64,000 nucleotides of DNA, taken from NCBI GenBank assembly GCA_945859605.1, contig OX243815.1, forward strand, positions 31,588,118 through 31,652,117. Direction: 5' to 3'. This DNA comes from Lumbricus rubellus. Taxonomy: Eukaryota; Annelida; Clitellata; Crassiclitellata; Lumbricidae. Numbering within the stretch: position 1 is the first letter of the stretch; every line of letters starts with the position of its first letter. Shown here piece after piece: positions 13,641-25,900 of this stretch. The notes below the pieces were generated by a model, which saw only the letters and a program-made list of their open reading frames with translations, was not told the origin of the DNA and did no database searches. Position numbers and translations under genes: made by a program.

Positions 13641-16430
13641 TCCTCTTGATTCAGTTCGTACTTGTCTGTTGCTTTTTCTGCTTTTGTCTGTCTTATTCTT
13701 GGTTAAATTACAATTTAATGGTTGCGTTGCTGTGATAAAATTCTTTCCAGACTAAGCAGCAGTGAACAACATCACACCTAAAACAGCAGACACCTTCATA
13801 TTACAGTCAGAAATGAGAAACCCAAACACTAAAAACATCAATACAACTCTTCCCCCTCCACAATTTTGCATGCTGTCATTTATTTAAACCAACAAGTACG
13901 AGTGACATGTTAGAAGCATGCTATAACCAACGGTTATTTAATTAAGTACAATGGTTCCAGATGGCAATCCGATATCTATGCATATGAGCATTATTTTATC
14001 TTGTAAAATCTAAATGTATAATTATGTTTTGTGCATGTGTCTATTTGCAGAACTTTTAATATAGATAGCAACAAAAATAACGCTTTCTATGGTCGTTAAA
14101 CCAGCACAGAGAGATAACCAGAGATATACCACTTTCAGCCACAGATATGTGAAGTTGAGATTAAATTATAGATTGAGCTAAACTAAAGACATAATGGGGT
14201 ATAAAAGTTAAAATTGTAGGTTAATATTCAAATTAAACGTCAATATGACCCACTGGGAAGCATGCATTTTAAATGAATGCAAGCATAACATGAAACCACT
14301 AGTTGGAAATGTAACACAATGGAAACATGCAAAATACTTTTAAAAACGCAAATGAGTTCATGAACTTGCATGTAAATGCTGCCTTAAACACACTACGGCG
14401 TTTTATGCATAGTCAGCATAATAATAATATTAGATGCATTAATACATATTAGAACAAGGCAATAGTTAAAAAGAACCATGATGCACATCACTGCCCCTAC
14501 AAGGATATGCTCTCTACTTAAACATCATTTGCATTCACGCTTAAAGATTATACTAAAATTCAACAATTGGTTACAGTTAGCTCAACATCCAAATGACTCA
14601 TCAACAAGCCATTTTAATTACATTCAGACAGACCGCTCAGGTAAATTGAAGTTAACGTAAACGAATACCCGTGTTGCACCATTTAAACACGACGAAAGTT
14701 TTCCAACTTGCTTACTTATTTATAAAAGCACACTGCTCGTGGACATCAAATATCGACACAAGAGAGAAAAACTAACATTATAACGCGGTACAAGTTAAAT
14801 TCCAACAGACAAATGTAAGGTTAATTTATGTTATATAAAAATAAACTTTGATGAACTTGCTAAAGCAAACAGACATAAAAATCAACTTAACCCCAGCAAA
14901 ATTCTGCACTGCACTCAAGCCCTCATATCTCGTTTGCTAAACCAGACAACGAGGCTATTTGAGCAAATTATTATTTAAAAAACTAATTCTCAAAATTTCT
15001 TCAAAATTCTAAAGTTCACATGTTTTAATATATTTTTGTCGTCATATGCAATAGCAATATGCTAGAAATACGTATCACAGAGATTTTGCAGAGTTATTTA
15101 TCAGAACTGCGCATCGTGGAACCGCTCCTAAAATAGTAACTCATTTTGAGAAAGTTCGATGCTAGGATCTGGTTCTATGTAATACAGAAGTGAGTAAGTA
15201 AACTGTTAGTAGTTCTGCTGAGCAACGTACGCGATTTTAAGTGATTAAACGACACTAACTTAACAGCTACGTCGCCCCTCTAGCAACCGGACTCGAGCTT
15301 TCCTCTGAGTTCTGGTAACCTGTGAAGAATTCCACTGGCTTGATACAATGCTCGTGAATAAGCTTATGACTTTTGTATCATCATATTATACTTTCGAGAG
15401 ACGCCTTAGAAGTAGGCCTATAACTTTTACGATTTCGAATAATTGACGATAATATAAAGTTTTAATTTATCAAATGTTGGTTATGTCACATCGCCATCGT
15501 CATTGGTAGCACAAGACAAGAAGATAAAAAAAAGCAACTCAATCTCTTATCGTGACTAAGAAAATTTAATGGCAATTAGTTAACCATTGTAATGTCGTTG
15601 GCCCTAGAAATTTAAGTAGAAACTACTAGTGTAAGCCTACACTTTCCTAATCCCATTTCCAAAGAGATGTCTCAAGCATTTAGCCAGAACAGGAAAATAA
15701 GATGCAAAGTGTTCGACTTACCTCTCTAGGATCAAGCTGAAAGACAGTCGATCACCTCTATCCTGCATCTAGCATGGCCTCTGTGCAATTAGTTCAAATC
15801 TCTTAAATAATGTTTCTGTGGTTTTTCATTGGTTTTAGTCCCATTATTGAATTGTTTTGATTTGTAGTTAGGGTTAAAATTTTTGATGCTTAACAAAGAC
15901 TTTCCAGTCACAAGGCCAGTGGTGAATCTTGCATATAATATGATGATACAAAAGTCATAAGATTATATCCTATTGATTGAAGGTCTGAACCTGCTTCACA
16001 CATTGCTGTATAGATTCACTGAGAGGGCACATGTACAGGATCACAATAGGTTTTCCCATCAGACAAACAGTCCATTTATATAAAGAGGAAACTGTTTGAC
16101 CAGAATGCATTTCCACAGTTTTTGAGATTTTCACTCCAAACCTTCACTACAGTAACTGTGTCCGTCTGGGCATGGAACACCCAGTGGAGGGGTTTGCGAA
16201 TCTGTCCCACCATGGGGCCATGGTGAAGGGGGTGCGTAAAATCAAGGCCATCTGGCTAATCAGTGTTTTAAAATTAATTATGCTAATTAGCTAATATATC
16301 AACAATCAACCGGGTTAGTACACATTTTGTGTGTAAAATCACTTGCATTTCCACACTTTTTGAGCTTTTCCCACACTTTCTGTGCTTTTCACTCTAAACC
16401 TTCACTGTGTCGGTGTGGGCATGGGAGCAA

Positions 16431-16575
16431 GGGATGGATGGCGGGAGGGAGGGAGTGAGCGAGGGAGAAGGGACGGGGGAGGAAGAGAGAGAGGGAGGGG
16501 ATGGACGAAGTCACGGAGAGATGGAAAGAGGAAGGGAGCGAATGGGGCAAAGTGAGGGTGGGGAAGTATGGCATT
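16431..16575. repeat. Polypurine (GA/GGGA-rich) tract
   Basis: About 145 bp, almost entirely G and A on the plus strand (GGGAGGGAGGGAGTGAGCGA and similar). It is immediately followed by a (TA)n run. It gives rise to spurious Pro/Ser/Leu-rich open frames on the other strand. Confidence 0.85.
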
Positions 16576-16628
16576 GACTGGGAACGGGCGAATCCTAAAA
16601 TTCCCAGGCAATGCCAGGTACCCAGCTA

Positions 16629-16679
<51 letters not shown>

Positions 16680-16684
16680 CACAC

Positions 16685-16720
<36 letters not shown>

Positions 16721-16728
16721 ATGTATAT
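16629..16728. repeat. (TA)n / (CA)n compound microsatellite
   Basis: A (TA)n run of more than 40 bp at 16629-16678, then (AC)n and a second (TA)n run to about 16722. Confidence 0.9.
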
Positions 16729-17306
16729 AATGGGTGTATAGCTGTTATGTAAACTGCTTATTTTGAAAATGGTTTACCAGCAGTTTGCATTACACAACTC
16801 GTACACTGTAGGCATACCAAACATGTAGTAACTGTATTTGATAAAACAGCCCATATGATCAACTTCAAATTTTCATAAGCATATGATTTTGTAAAATATC
16901 CAAAATGATCAGATGGCACAATACAATCAGAATATCTTCACCATCATCTCTTGATTAAAATCTTTGCAAGAAATACGATGTCTGATTGTTTGACACCTTT
17001 ATTAGGAAGACAAGAAATTCCATCTGAGATATATATTCATTTCGTCAACTAAGCATGTCACAGCATAAAACAGATTTATCAAGGACAGAGTGAAGTTTAA
17101 AGCCCAATTTGAAATTAGCTCACATGATTAAACAATGAATGAATTATAGACAAAAATCCAATTAATATTTTTGAGTTTTAATATATTGAAATTAAATGCT
17201 CCATAACATCTCTGACACTACACATGCTTATAATATGAAACAAAGGTTAACATTTTAACGACAAGCTGTATTGGTATCCCAGTCACTTTTAGTATACTAA
17301 AGTGTA

Positions 17307-17380
17307 TTAACACATTGACCGCCAAGGACGAGTTCTTCAGCCAGTCAATTAACATGGCGTGTAGGCGGTCAACGTGTCAA
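17307..17380. mobile_element. TTAA-bounded palindromic mini-element, copy 3
   Basis: The left end is TTAACACATTGACCGCC. The right end reads GGCGGTCAACGTGTCAA, so the right TTAA has decayed to TCAA. The interior CAATTAACATGGCGTGTAGG matches copy 2 closely. Confidence 0.6.
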
Positions 17381-19260
17381 AGTGGGATGTAAGTGAACTG
17401 AAAATTCTTGACTAAAGTCAGTCCTAAATGTCCTAAAAATTCTTATGCAAACATCTATTTTGGTCACAATACAATGAACGGTTCTAACAAGTCCTTTCAG
17501 AGTCTACCAAGACCCACAGATCCAAGCCCACAATCACTAAGTAATAAGCTACAGATTTAAATTATTTAATATTAAAGTAGAAAATAAATGCAGTGATAAT
17601 AACTCTATCAGACTACCAACAATCGCATAACACCAGCATCCAACACTCCTTCAACTGTTCAACAGTCTGCATAATCAAAAGCAATCATAAATAATTAAAA
17701 TTATGGTAATATTTGTGTGCATGTATACATATGTGTATGTATGCATGCAGTTATTCAGCAGGTCAAAGAAATTAAATATACCATAACGAAGATGTTAAAA
17801 ATCCCCAGATTTTTTGGCAGGTCATAAGGTATGTTAAGAGTAAAATAGACAGGTCAAACCAGCTACGATCTATGGTGGCACCATCTCTGTTTGTAAAGCA
17901 TCTGCTAACAATCTCACACAATAGCAGCACTTGTGGGGAAAAACAAGAAACCCGTAGACAATTAATAAAATAATGGCTGGTGAAAGCAGACATTACAACG
18001 ACCAGTACCAAACTAAAAGATTGGTTGTCTCTGCATAGGAAGCAGTTGTCATGTCTTACTGCCACATTATAAGCCTTCTACTACTAGTAGACTTGAAATC
18101 CGCATCTTCCTCTCCCCCACCTATGTCACTACCAACTTTGCAACAAATAAATACTCATAACTAAAAAACCATCAACACAATAATATTTATCAGTTCTAAT
18201 TATAAATATTCATCAAAGGATCATTGCTACCTTGGAACGAATAACATAAAGTGTACCCGTAATAAGAATAGCTTCCAGAGATCAGGATTTTTAAATTTAT
18301 ATACCAAAATTTTACTCGTGTGCGAACATTTCTGCCTAAGAGATCAGTTTTTCTACTTCTAACGTATCATTGCTGAACGATAATTTCTGCTTCAACATTA
18401 TCATTAGTTTGAAGAGAAAATACTACTAATAATAATTCTGTACTGAACAGTCAGTTCCAGGCATTATATCACTCATTTTACTCAGTGTTTAATTTCCAGA
18501 CAAGCAGATCTTGTATACCTTGTAGTATAAAACCAATAGTAACAATAATGGTACTCGAGGAAATCATGCGATAGTACTCTAGGCAACACCTTTTAGCCCA
18601 TGCAACAATACCAGCTTACAATTAGTCAAAACCCTCGATCATCAATATTGTGGTAATGGCATCATTAATAATATAATAGTACCATAGTAATATTGGTCAC
18701 AAATTATCCATCAAATAATGACAATAGGAATTTAAATCTACCTTAGACCATGAATAGTAAAACTCAGTGAATCTGCAGCTTATAGGCCTAGTTTTGGTTA
18801 TAGCTTATAGTTCTGGGGCTTATTCTATTTGACTTTTTCGAGTCTTGACTACAAGTCTTGACTAGTTTCTACAAAGCTGAATTGATAACTGATACAAATG
18901 TGGGTTACAGAAAAAAAGATAAGAACAAGCAACTAGATTACTATGTTCACAACAACAATTGCTACATTCGTAAATACAGAAATATTTTTAATGCCAGAAG
19001 AAAAACAGCACAGATTAAGAGCATTGTCTGAGAACGCAAACTACGGTATACATCTCTTTCGGTCGCAGAGTGCCACAGCACGGAAAGCGTTCTCATTTGT
19101 AATGCATACATATAAATTTATATCTTTATTAACATGTCTATGAATTACATCATGATAACTGAAAAATTATGTTCAGTCTTCACACAAATAATTTTTTTAC
19201 TATTTCAGAGACATGAATATAAAGAACTAGATGTAGAAGTGAAAGAAGCAGAACAGTTCC

Positions 19261-19322
19261 TTAACCCTTTACTTTTAGGATTTCCCATGCCATTTACTAC
19301 ACTTTGGTCGGCAATGGGTTAA
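19261..19322. mobile_element. TTAA-bounded palindromic mini-element, copy 4
   Basis: A 62-bp unit that starts TTAACCCTTTACTTTTAGG and ends GGCAATGGGTTAA. Its interior shares GGATTTCCCAT and CATTTTACTAC-like words with copy 1. Confidence 0.55.
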
Positions 19323-20513
19323 GATCTGACTGTGACATCCATGGATATAAAATCTTAGCAAGTTCATTTTGTTGTTTCTTTATGAAGTTGGTTGGCTGCC
19401 TGATGTTTTTTTCTGGAAGTGTATTGTCAATGTACTCATTAATAGCTAAATTTGCTTAAATTTGCTGCAATTAGAGCAGAAATAAATCTTTAAAACTTTT
19501 TGCCCTGGAGGGAACTTTAATCCTAACTTGTTGGTGATAGTCAAGAACACTAATTACTCGAGTACTGCACGCCCCATCATTCAGAGAGATGGCACACAGA
19601 ATACCAAGATAACTACTCAGAAGAAGTTTCTCCAGTCCAACCAAGGTACAACAGCACCGACTTCAAATAAATTTAATATCACCAAATTACTGACATGCCC
19701 AGTAACCATGAAATAGTTCGTAGACAATATATTTCATAGACAATAATTATTAAAGAAGCTCACATCACAAAAATAATTATTCTGGAAATACAGTCGATGC
19801 CACTATTTTAAGTGCATATGGTAAAACTTTCAGAATGTGCAAACTGATCATATTATTGTTCCATTTAGTGTTTGTCATTCACACTGTTCTTGCAGTTTGC
19901 TAGACACTTGTTCAAGTTATAAAAATGCTATATGGCTGGTGTTGTCTGCAAGACTTGACGTAGGACGTAGGTGGAGTGAATAGCGTTGCTAAAACACCTG
20001 GAAAATAAGATTTACTTGAACTGAATGGTTACTGAAGGCATTACAGAACATAGGCTCTATCTGTTACTACATACAAGTATTTCAACCAATTTGGCACAGA
20101 ACATGTGCATAAGTTGCTTAAGGCTCGGTTCTAAAGTTATGCAGTTAAGTTGTGTCAACTGTAAAATAAAACTGCACAGAACATGTCATCAGACATGGAT
20201 AAACTGGTTTTAGGATTTAAAGTCTGTCAAACTCATACTTAACCTCATCTACATACACATTAGTTACAAACCCTTGAAAACATTGAAATAATATGACTGT
20301 ATGCACCCATGCACATACACATATGGCATTTATGTGCATATGTAGACAATCTTTTTTAGCACCTTTAAGAACCCACTAAAACTATCTGAATGAAATTATG
20401 ACAGTAAAAAAGCATTCACTCTAAATAAGATGTGTAAAGATTACTACAGCATCATATTCAAAATATTACTACAGCATCATATGCAAAGGCACAATCACCG
20501 TATCATGGGCAAC

Positions 20514-20592
20514 TTAACCCTTTGAACATGGCTGGCTGGTTTTCCGGCCCGTTATCCATAGTGTTATGGGAGCTCCGGGTTCAAAGGGTTAA
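20514..20592. mobile_element. TTAA-bounded palindromic mini-element, copy 5
   Basis: A 79-bp unit that starts TTAACCCTTTGAACATGG and ends CCGGGTTCAAAGGGTTAA, with inverted ends of about 11 bp. It interrupts the 3' flank of copy A; the flanks of B (36430) and C (48530) have no such insert at the matching place. Confidence 0.7.
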
Positions 20593-21929
20593 GGAAAGGT
20601 CATATCACTGCATGTCCATATAACATCTCTATGCAGATAAAAGGCTGAATAACAGAAGCTTCTGTCAAAGACCATGTTGGTTTGTGATTGACAGACTTCC
20701 AGAAATTAGCAATATCAAGGCCATTTGGCTAATCAGTGTTTTAAAATTAATTAGCTAATATATCAACAATCAACCGGGTTAGTGCATACACAAATCTTCA
20801 AGTTTACTTACTAACAAAAAAAAACTATGCCCTCAAATGTTGTCAGATTTAAGAGAAGCATGACAAAGTGTCAGATGTACAGGACTGGCCGAAACAGTTT
20901 GATAGAAAATCGTGCATTGGAGACAAGTGTTATGGAACAGCACATAACTTTACTCACATCAAAACACGTGTTACTCGATTCCAACTCAAAATTCAACTCA
21001 CACATGACTTATGTGTCAAATTTTAAACCTAAGAAATGGTGTTTTATACACATTTTTACACAATTTGTATTGTTCTTCTAATGCCACTAGCAATCAGTTA
21101 AAATATCGTAGAAAATAGTTGGACAACAGTGGACATATTTTCTATAAAGCCACAAGTTTGAGTAATCAAATAAAAATTATTTCACCAATGGACACAGCAA
21201 CCGAAGCAAATTGTTAGTTACACAAGAAAAGCAGTTTTGACAGTGCTATGTAACACTTTGTGCAATCTAAATCAGCTGTTACAATGCTAACAAACAGTAT
21301 TGCTTACATAGCAACTGAAGCATAACGTTGACAAACTGGCAAAACACATTAGAATCAAAGCAGAATTTTGCCACTGCAACCAAAGCAAGAAACACAATTA
21401 CATATAAATCAGCTAATACAAAATGTCCTTTTACTACAACCTTTCCATAAAAGACAAATCAGTGTGTTACTTAAAATCATCTATTATCCAAATCATCCTA
21501 AATTAACCTCACCTCCACTTGTGAACTCCTCTGCTGCTTTCCAATCACAACTGAAACCGAACTCCTCAATCTATCCTATCCCGATTCTAATCCAGTTCCA
21601 CCGGACATCCACCATCATCACCCAGTACCACCTTAGCACCACGCTAGCTCCTCGGCTTAACCTCCCCAGATTTTGACCTAGCACCGAAACGGAAAGGGTA
21701 GCTCAGGCTATTGTGGACTTGATTTGATATAGCGCCGGTGACTAAGCTGGTTTCCCTGACGTGGCTTTTGTAGGCACTGAAAAATTCTTGGAGATTTCTA
21801 TTCCATTACATTATTAAATCTAATATATCAATACAGAAGATATTTTCCTATTTAACACGTTACAAATTTTCTGACCAAACTCTACAAGAAATTACATAAA
21901 GAATGAACCAGAGTTCAATTTATGACAAG

Positions 21930-22060
21930 TAGCAGCAAGGCGGCCGATTGGCTAGAGTGCTCAGCCTGTAATGCGGAGAGGGCTAACTAACTGCCTCAGA
22001 ACCGTATTTCTGTGTAATCTGTGCCTGTCAGAACCTTTGTAATTATAAAAAAAACCAGCT
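21930..22060 (+). repeat. tRNA-like SINE fragment
   Basis: GCCGATTGGCTAGAGTGCTC resembles a polymerase III A box. The tail CCGTATTTCTGTGTAATCTG matches the tail CCGTATTTCGTATAATCTG at 34059, where it ends in TTAAAGAAGATATTATTATT. It is a degenerate dispersed repeat, not a functional tRNA gene. Confidence 0.45.
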
Positions 22061-22977
22061 CAGGTCACTTGAAACCAGACAAGGCCCCTTATAAATGTAC
22101 CAAAATTATAATATCGTTTCAAGGCAAAAAGGGTCCAGCTTAGGTCAACTACGATCATCGATAGGATCATCAAAAGATATCAGCTGATGACATCCAAAAT
22201 GTGACAATATCAAATGCTTTGTCATGTCAACTTGGGCAATGAAAGACCATTTCCTTAATAATCAACAGTAAAGTTCCTAGATACATAACAATAACTAACT
22301 TCCTTCAAGTAAAAACCAGTAGAAACTCGCAGAAACACCATAATAAGCGGCAAGAGAAAGTCATCTTTTAAAATATAAATACAAAACACCAAAAATTTAT
22401 AAAGTTCCTTTCCTTCTCACATGCATGTGTTTCTTCTTTGGCAACACATATAAATAGTGTATTAATAAAAATATATTAAGACATTTCTCACTACAAACAA
22501 CCTTATTTTCTAGTCACACGATTCGTAACTGTAGCATCTAAGCCTAAGCAGCGATAGCAATCGTGCATTTCAAGGCTGTCTACGTCAGCGAAATCTTCAT
22601 GGGCCTTTCCGACATGACAGCACCAATCAGACAGACTGTTCTACTGCTGACTGAACCACACAGATTGTAAAGCTTTAACAGACTATTTTCTTGGCCTACT
22701 GCGACTGTAGGATGCGTTAAATCAATAAACAAAACCAGTGACTTAATATGCAACATTAAAAAAATTCTCCAATATCATGATCTGCATAGTAATAAAAGGT
22801 ACGTCTAGTGACATTTCAGCCTGATTAATTACTGAAACAGAGGCTATAACATTCACAAGAAAGACTTCAAAACAAAAATACACATAATACAAAAAGAAAG
22901 CAAAGGCCAGACCGAAAGGAAGAGAGTAGAGGCAGTCAATAGATAAACACAGAATAAACGCCAAAATGGTTTAACAT

Positions 22978-25900
22978 CTACTGCTGTGGACATCTGTAGC
23001 CATAAGGACATGGACAGCACGGACGCCAGTCAGTGGGAGGGTAGTAATTGGGGTAGAAGCCGTTCCAGCAGACGGCAAAGAGGACAAGAACGAGGTAGAC
23101 AACAAGTGCTATCCACCAAAGGATCGTCTCCCACGGCTTCACGTGAAAATTCTTCAGCACAGGTATTCCAATCAGTATTCCTGCATTATACAAACACAAA
23201 CGTTTAAGGTCAGATATTCAGAAGTTATGTCCTAACAGGGACAGAACATGATTTGGTTGATGAGTCTGTCTCTCAAAGTCTCTTAAAGTGAATGTTCATT
23301 CTCAAGAACGATGTCGTAGTTTAACAACTTGGAACTGAAACAAGGCAAACCCATGGTCCAACTGAAGGTCATGGTTTTGTCTTTCAGTTTCGGTTGCACA
23401 TTAATATGACAGTGTTATGAATGTTTCAAAATAGAATATATATATATATATACCATATACATACACATACATTCTGTGCAAACTCACTTAACATAGACTC
23501 ATTGGTCAACAGAACTACGTCAAAATTTAAATTTCTTCCATTCTAAATATAAGCAGGTGCTGAAGTATTTACACTCACGATTATTGGGTACAGCAAAGAT
23601 ACATGGAATAAAAGCATTCACACAAAACTACACAATCATTTTATTCTTGCCAACAATTTCATTACTTTTTTAATTTTTAGTTAAAAGATAATAACCGATG
23701 AACCTGTAAAAATTTAAAGATAATACTTTAAAATTAAAAGTTAATCAAATATAAGCTTTCCTGACAACAATGCAACAAACAAAGAGTATGATTATCTTGG
23801 AGCTCAAACTTTTTGACATAAATCATAATTAAACTTTTATCACAGAAATAAACTATTTTGTTTCTCTCTTAATTCATTTAATTCATAAGTATAACACTTC
23901 TGATAAACCAAATATCACAATAACTCTGTGTCAGTTTATGAATGAGTCTTATAAAAAATATTCGATCAAAGTTTATCTTAAAAATTTCAAACGTCACATG
24001 ATAAAGCAAAGCATATATTTCACCAAGCCCGCAAACTCGGAAATCTAGAACTCTGATAAAATTTTAAAAATATATTTAATGAAATGATTAATTACCAGCA
24101 ACAAGTCCTGCAAAATGAGCGACGTAGGCAACCCGGGAGCCTTCAGGGTGAGTGTACCTTGTGTATATGGCCACAGCCGTATCAACTCCAGCTATAGAAA
24201 CACATGAACAACAACAACAACACATGAAAGTTCTCCACAAATGTAGACAAAAAAAGACGAACAGAGAAACACAAATGCATTTATGTTAGTGACAGAGACT
24301 AACTGCAAGAAATGAAAAAACAACTATCAGAAGAAAAGGAAACAACACAGAAAAGGAAGAGATATACAAATGCATAGACAGGCACACTTGGGTGGGACAT
24401 TTGCTAAGAGGTGACTCACTGCAGAAAGAAATAATTGAAGGAAGATTGGAGGGAAAGAGGTGCAGAGGAAGGCCTAGGCAAAAACTGCTGGACGGGATGA
24501 TGGAAGAGGGATACAGAGAACTGAAGGACATGGCACAACAGCGTGAAACGTGGAGACATTGGACGTTTGGACCTGCCACTTGGCAGAGAACGTAAAGAAG
24601 AAGAAGAAGACAGGCACACACTATATTCAAGATGGTGACATACGCAAAGAAAGATAAAAATTAAGAATAATATATTTTTTTTCTTTAACAAAACATCTGC
24701 AAATGCACAGTGATGTACATGTACAAGTTATGCAGTAATCTTAATTAACATCAAACTCAACAACTAACAGAACAGACAGCCTGCAATAGCCTACACGGTG
24801 CTAATAGCAGCCTACAAAGCACAGCTATCCGACGGGGGCTATTAGAAGAAAACAAACAAATAACTACAGTCAAACGATTTTCAAGAGATGATGAAAATAG
24901 AACACAGTAGCTGACCGTAGATTGACCAGAATGCCAAACGAACAGGAGCGCTGAGTAGGAACTTGATTGGACCAGACATCCAGTCATGGGTCATATCCTG
25001 CCAGTTCTAAACAAAGAAAATCATTTGACAACATTACAACCATACAGAAATCTCATTTCATTTACCATATATTCTTGTCTAACAATTCTACAATTCCATC
25101 CTGATATCTTATGAATCTGGCCTTCATACCTTTCCTTTGAAAAGGCAACAACCCTAATGACTTGCAGATGTGCTGAGCACAGATACTTGCTTATACCTCT
25201 ACCATGCCTATGGCAAGCACGATGAAAACAAGCATCATTGTTGTAGAGCTAAAAGCTATCACTTTGAACACTGAACAAATTAAGTTAACTGCTCTCAGCA
25301 TGTAGGTCTGCCAACTAACACATTTTGCAATTCTTTGGATAAGAGGTCACATGGCCTAAAGCTCCAACTTACTGGCATTACAAAGGCTAAGCTAACAATT
25401 CTTCAATAACTCAAAACATTTTTGATGTCAGTATTTGTTTGCCAAATGACCGGCTACTTTGCCTGTCTTAATCTGACTAAACCATGGACAAATAAAGCAA
25501 AAAATGGCAGGAGATATTTGTGATGTCGGGACAAAAATCCCATCGAATGTAAGTTCCTAAACATTGCACTAGAATCTGAAAAATTTTGGTAAGTCAGGTC
25601 AACAATGTAGAATATTCTTCAATTCAGCAGTTGGCTACGAATTTGCCATAATTTGCATAGAAATAACCCAATTTGATGACATTTGCTCTTTTGATACATA
25701 ATAATAGCTTTATTGTCCAGCAAAATTGCAGAATAATTAATGTAATGGTTCCTGAGGACTTTCAACAATGAAACAAAGATTCTGAAACGTTTTACTGAAT
25801 TTTCTCACTCTATAATAATGAAATAACTTTAACTTTAGCTCAAAAATAGTGTTTTTATTCTGTAAAAGGCATTTTAAAGCAGAAACACTGTAGAGTGTCG

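Larger units (their letters stand above)
13641..20040. other. Intergenic region between CSDE1 and the rhomboid array
   Basis: No coding exon could be supported. It holds an imperfect tandem duplication of about 240 bp spacing (TTTTGAG..TTTTCACTC and TGGGCATGG at 16118-16185 and again at 16352-16425), a purine-rich tract, a long (TA)n run and two TTAA mini-elements. At 16243-16322 there is a copy of a roughly 75-bp block (GGCTAATCAGTGTTTTAAAA...CCGGGTTAGT) that recurs at 20718 and 36591 in the flanks of rhomboid copies A and B. Confidence 0.6.
20041..22977. other. 3' flank of rhomboid copy A, part of the duplicated block
   Basis: Segments are alignable by eye with the 3' flanks of copies B and C. 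GTTGTGTCAACTG...ATAAAACTGCACAGAA at 20150 matches 48200, and the block ATTACTACAGCATCATAT at 20440-20480 matches 36395 (B) and 48480 (C). The duplication unit therefore begins near 20.05 kb. No coding exon is visible. A clear polyadenylation signal just after the copy A stop codon was not found. Confidence 0.6.

Noticed and set aside
16389..16701. Pro/Ser/Leu-rich open frames
   Set aside because: They are translations of the polypurine tract and the adjacent (TA)n run.
22986..23207. Plus-strand frame opposite the last rhomboid exon, repeated at 49105
   Set aside because: It is conserved only because the minus-strand exon is duplicated; it is the antisense of the [10 protein letters not shown] exon.
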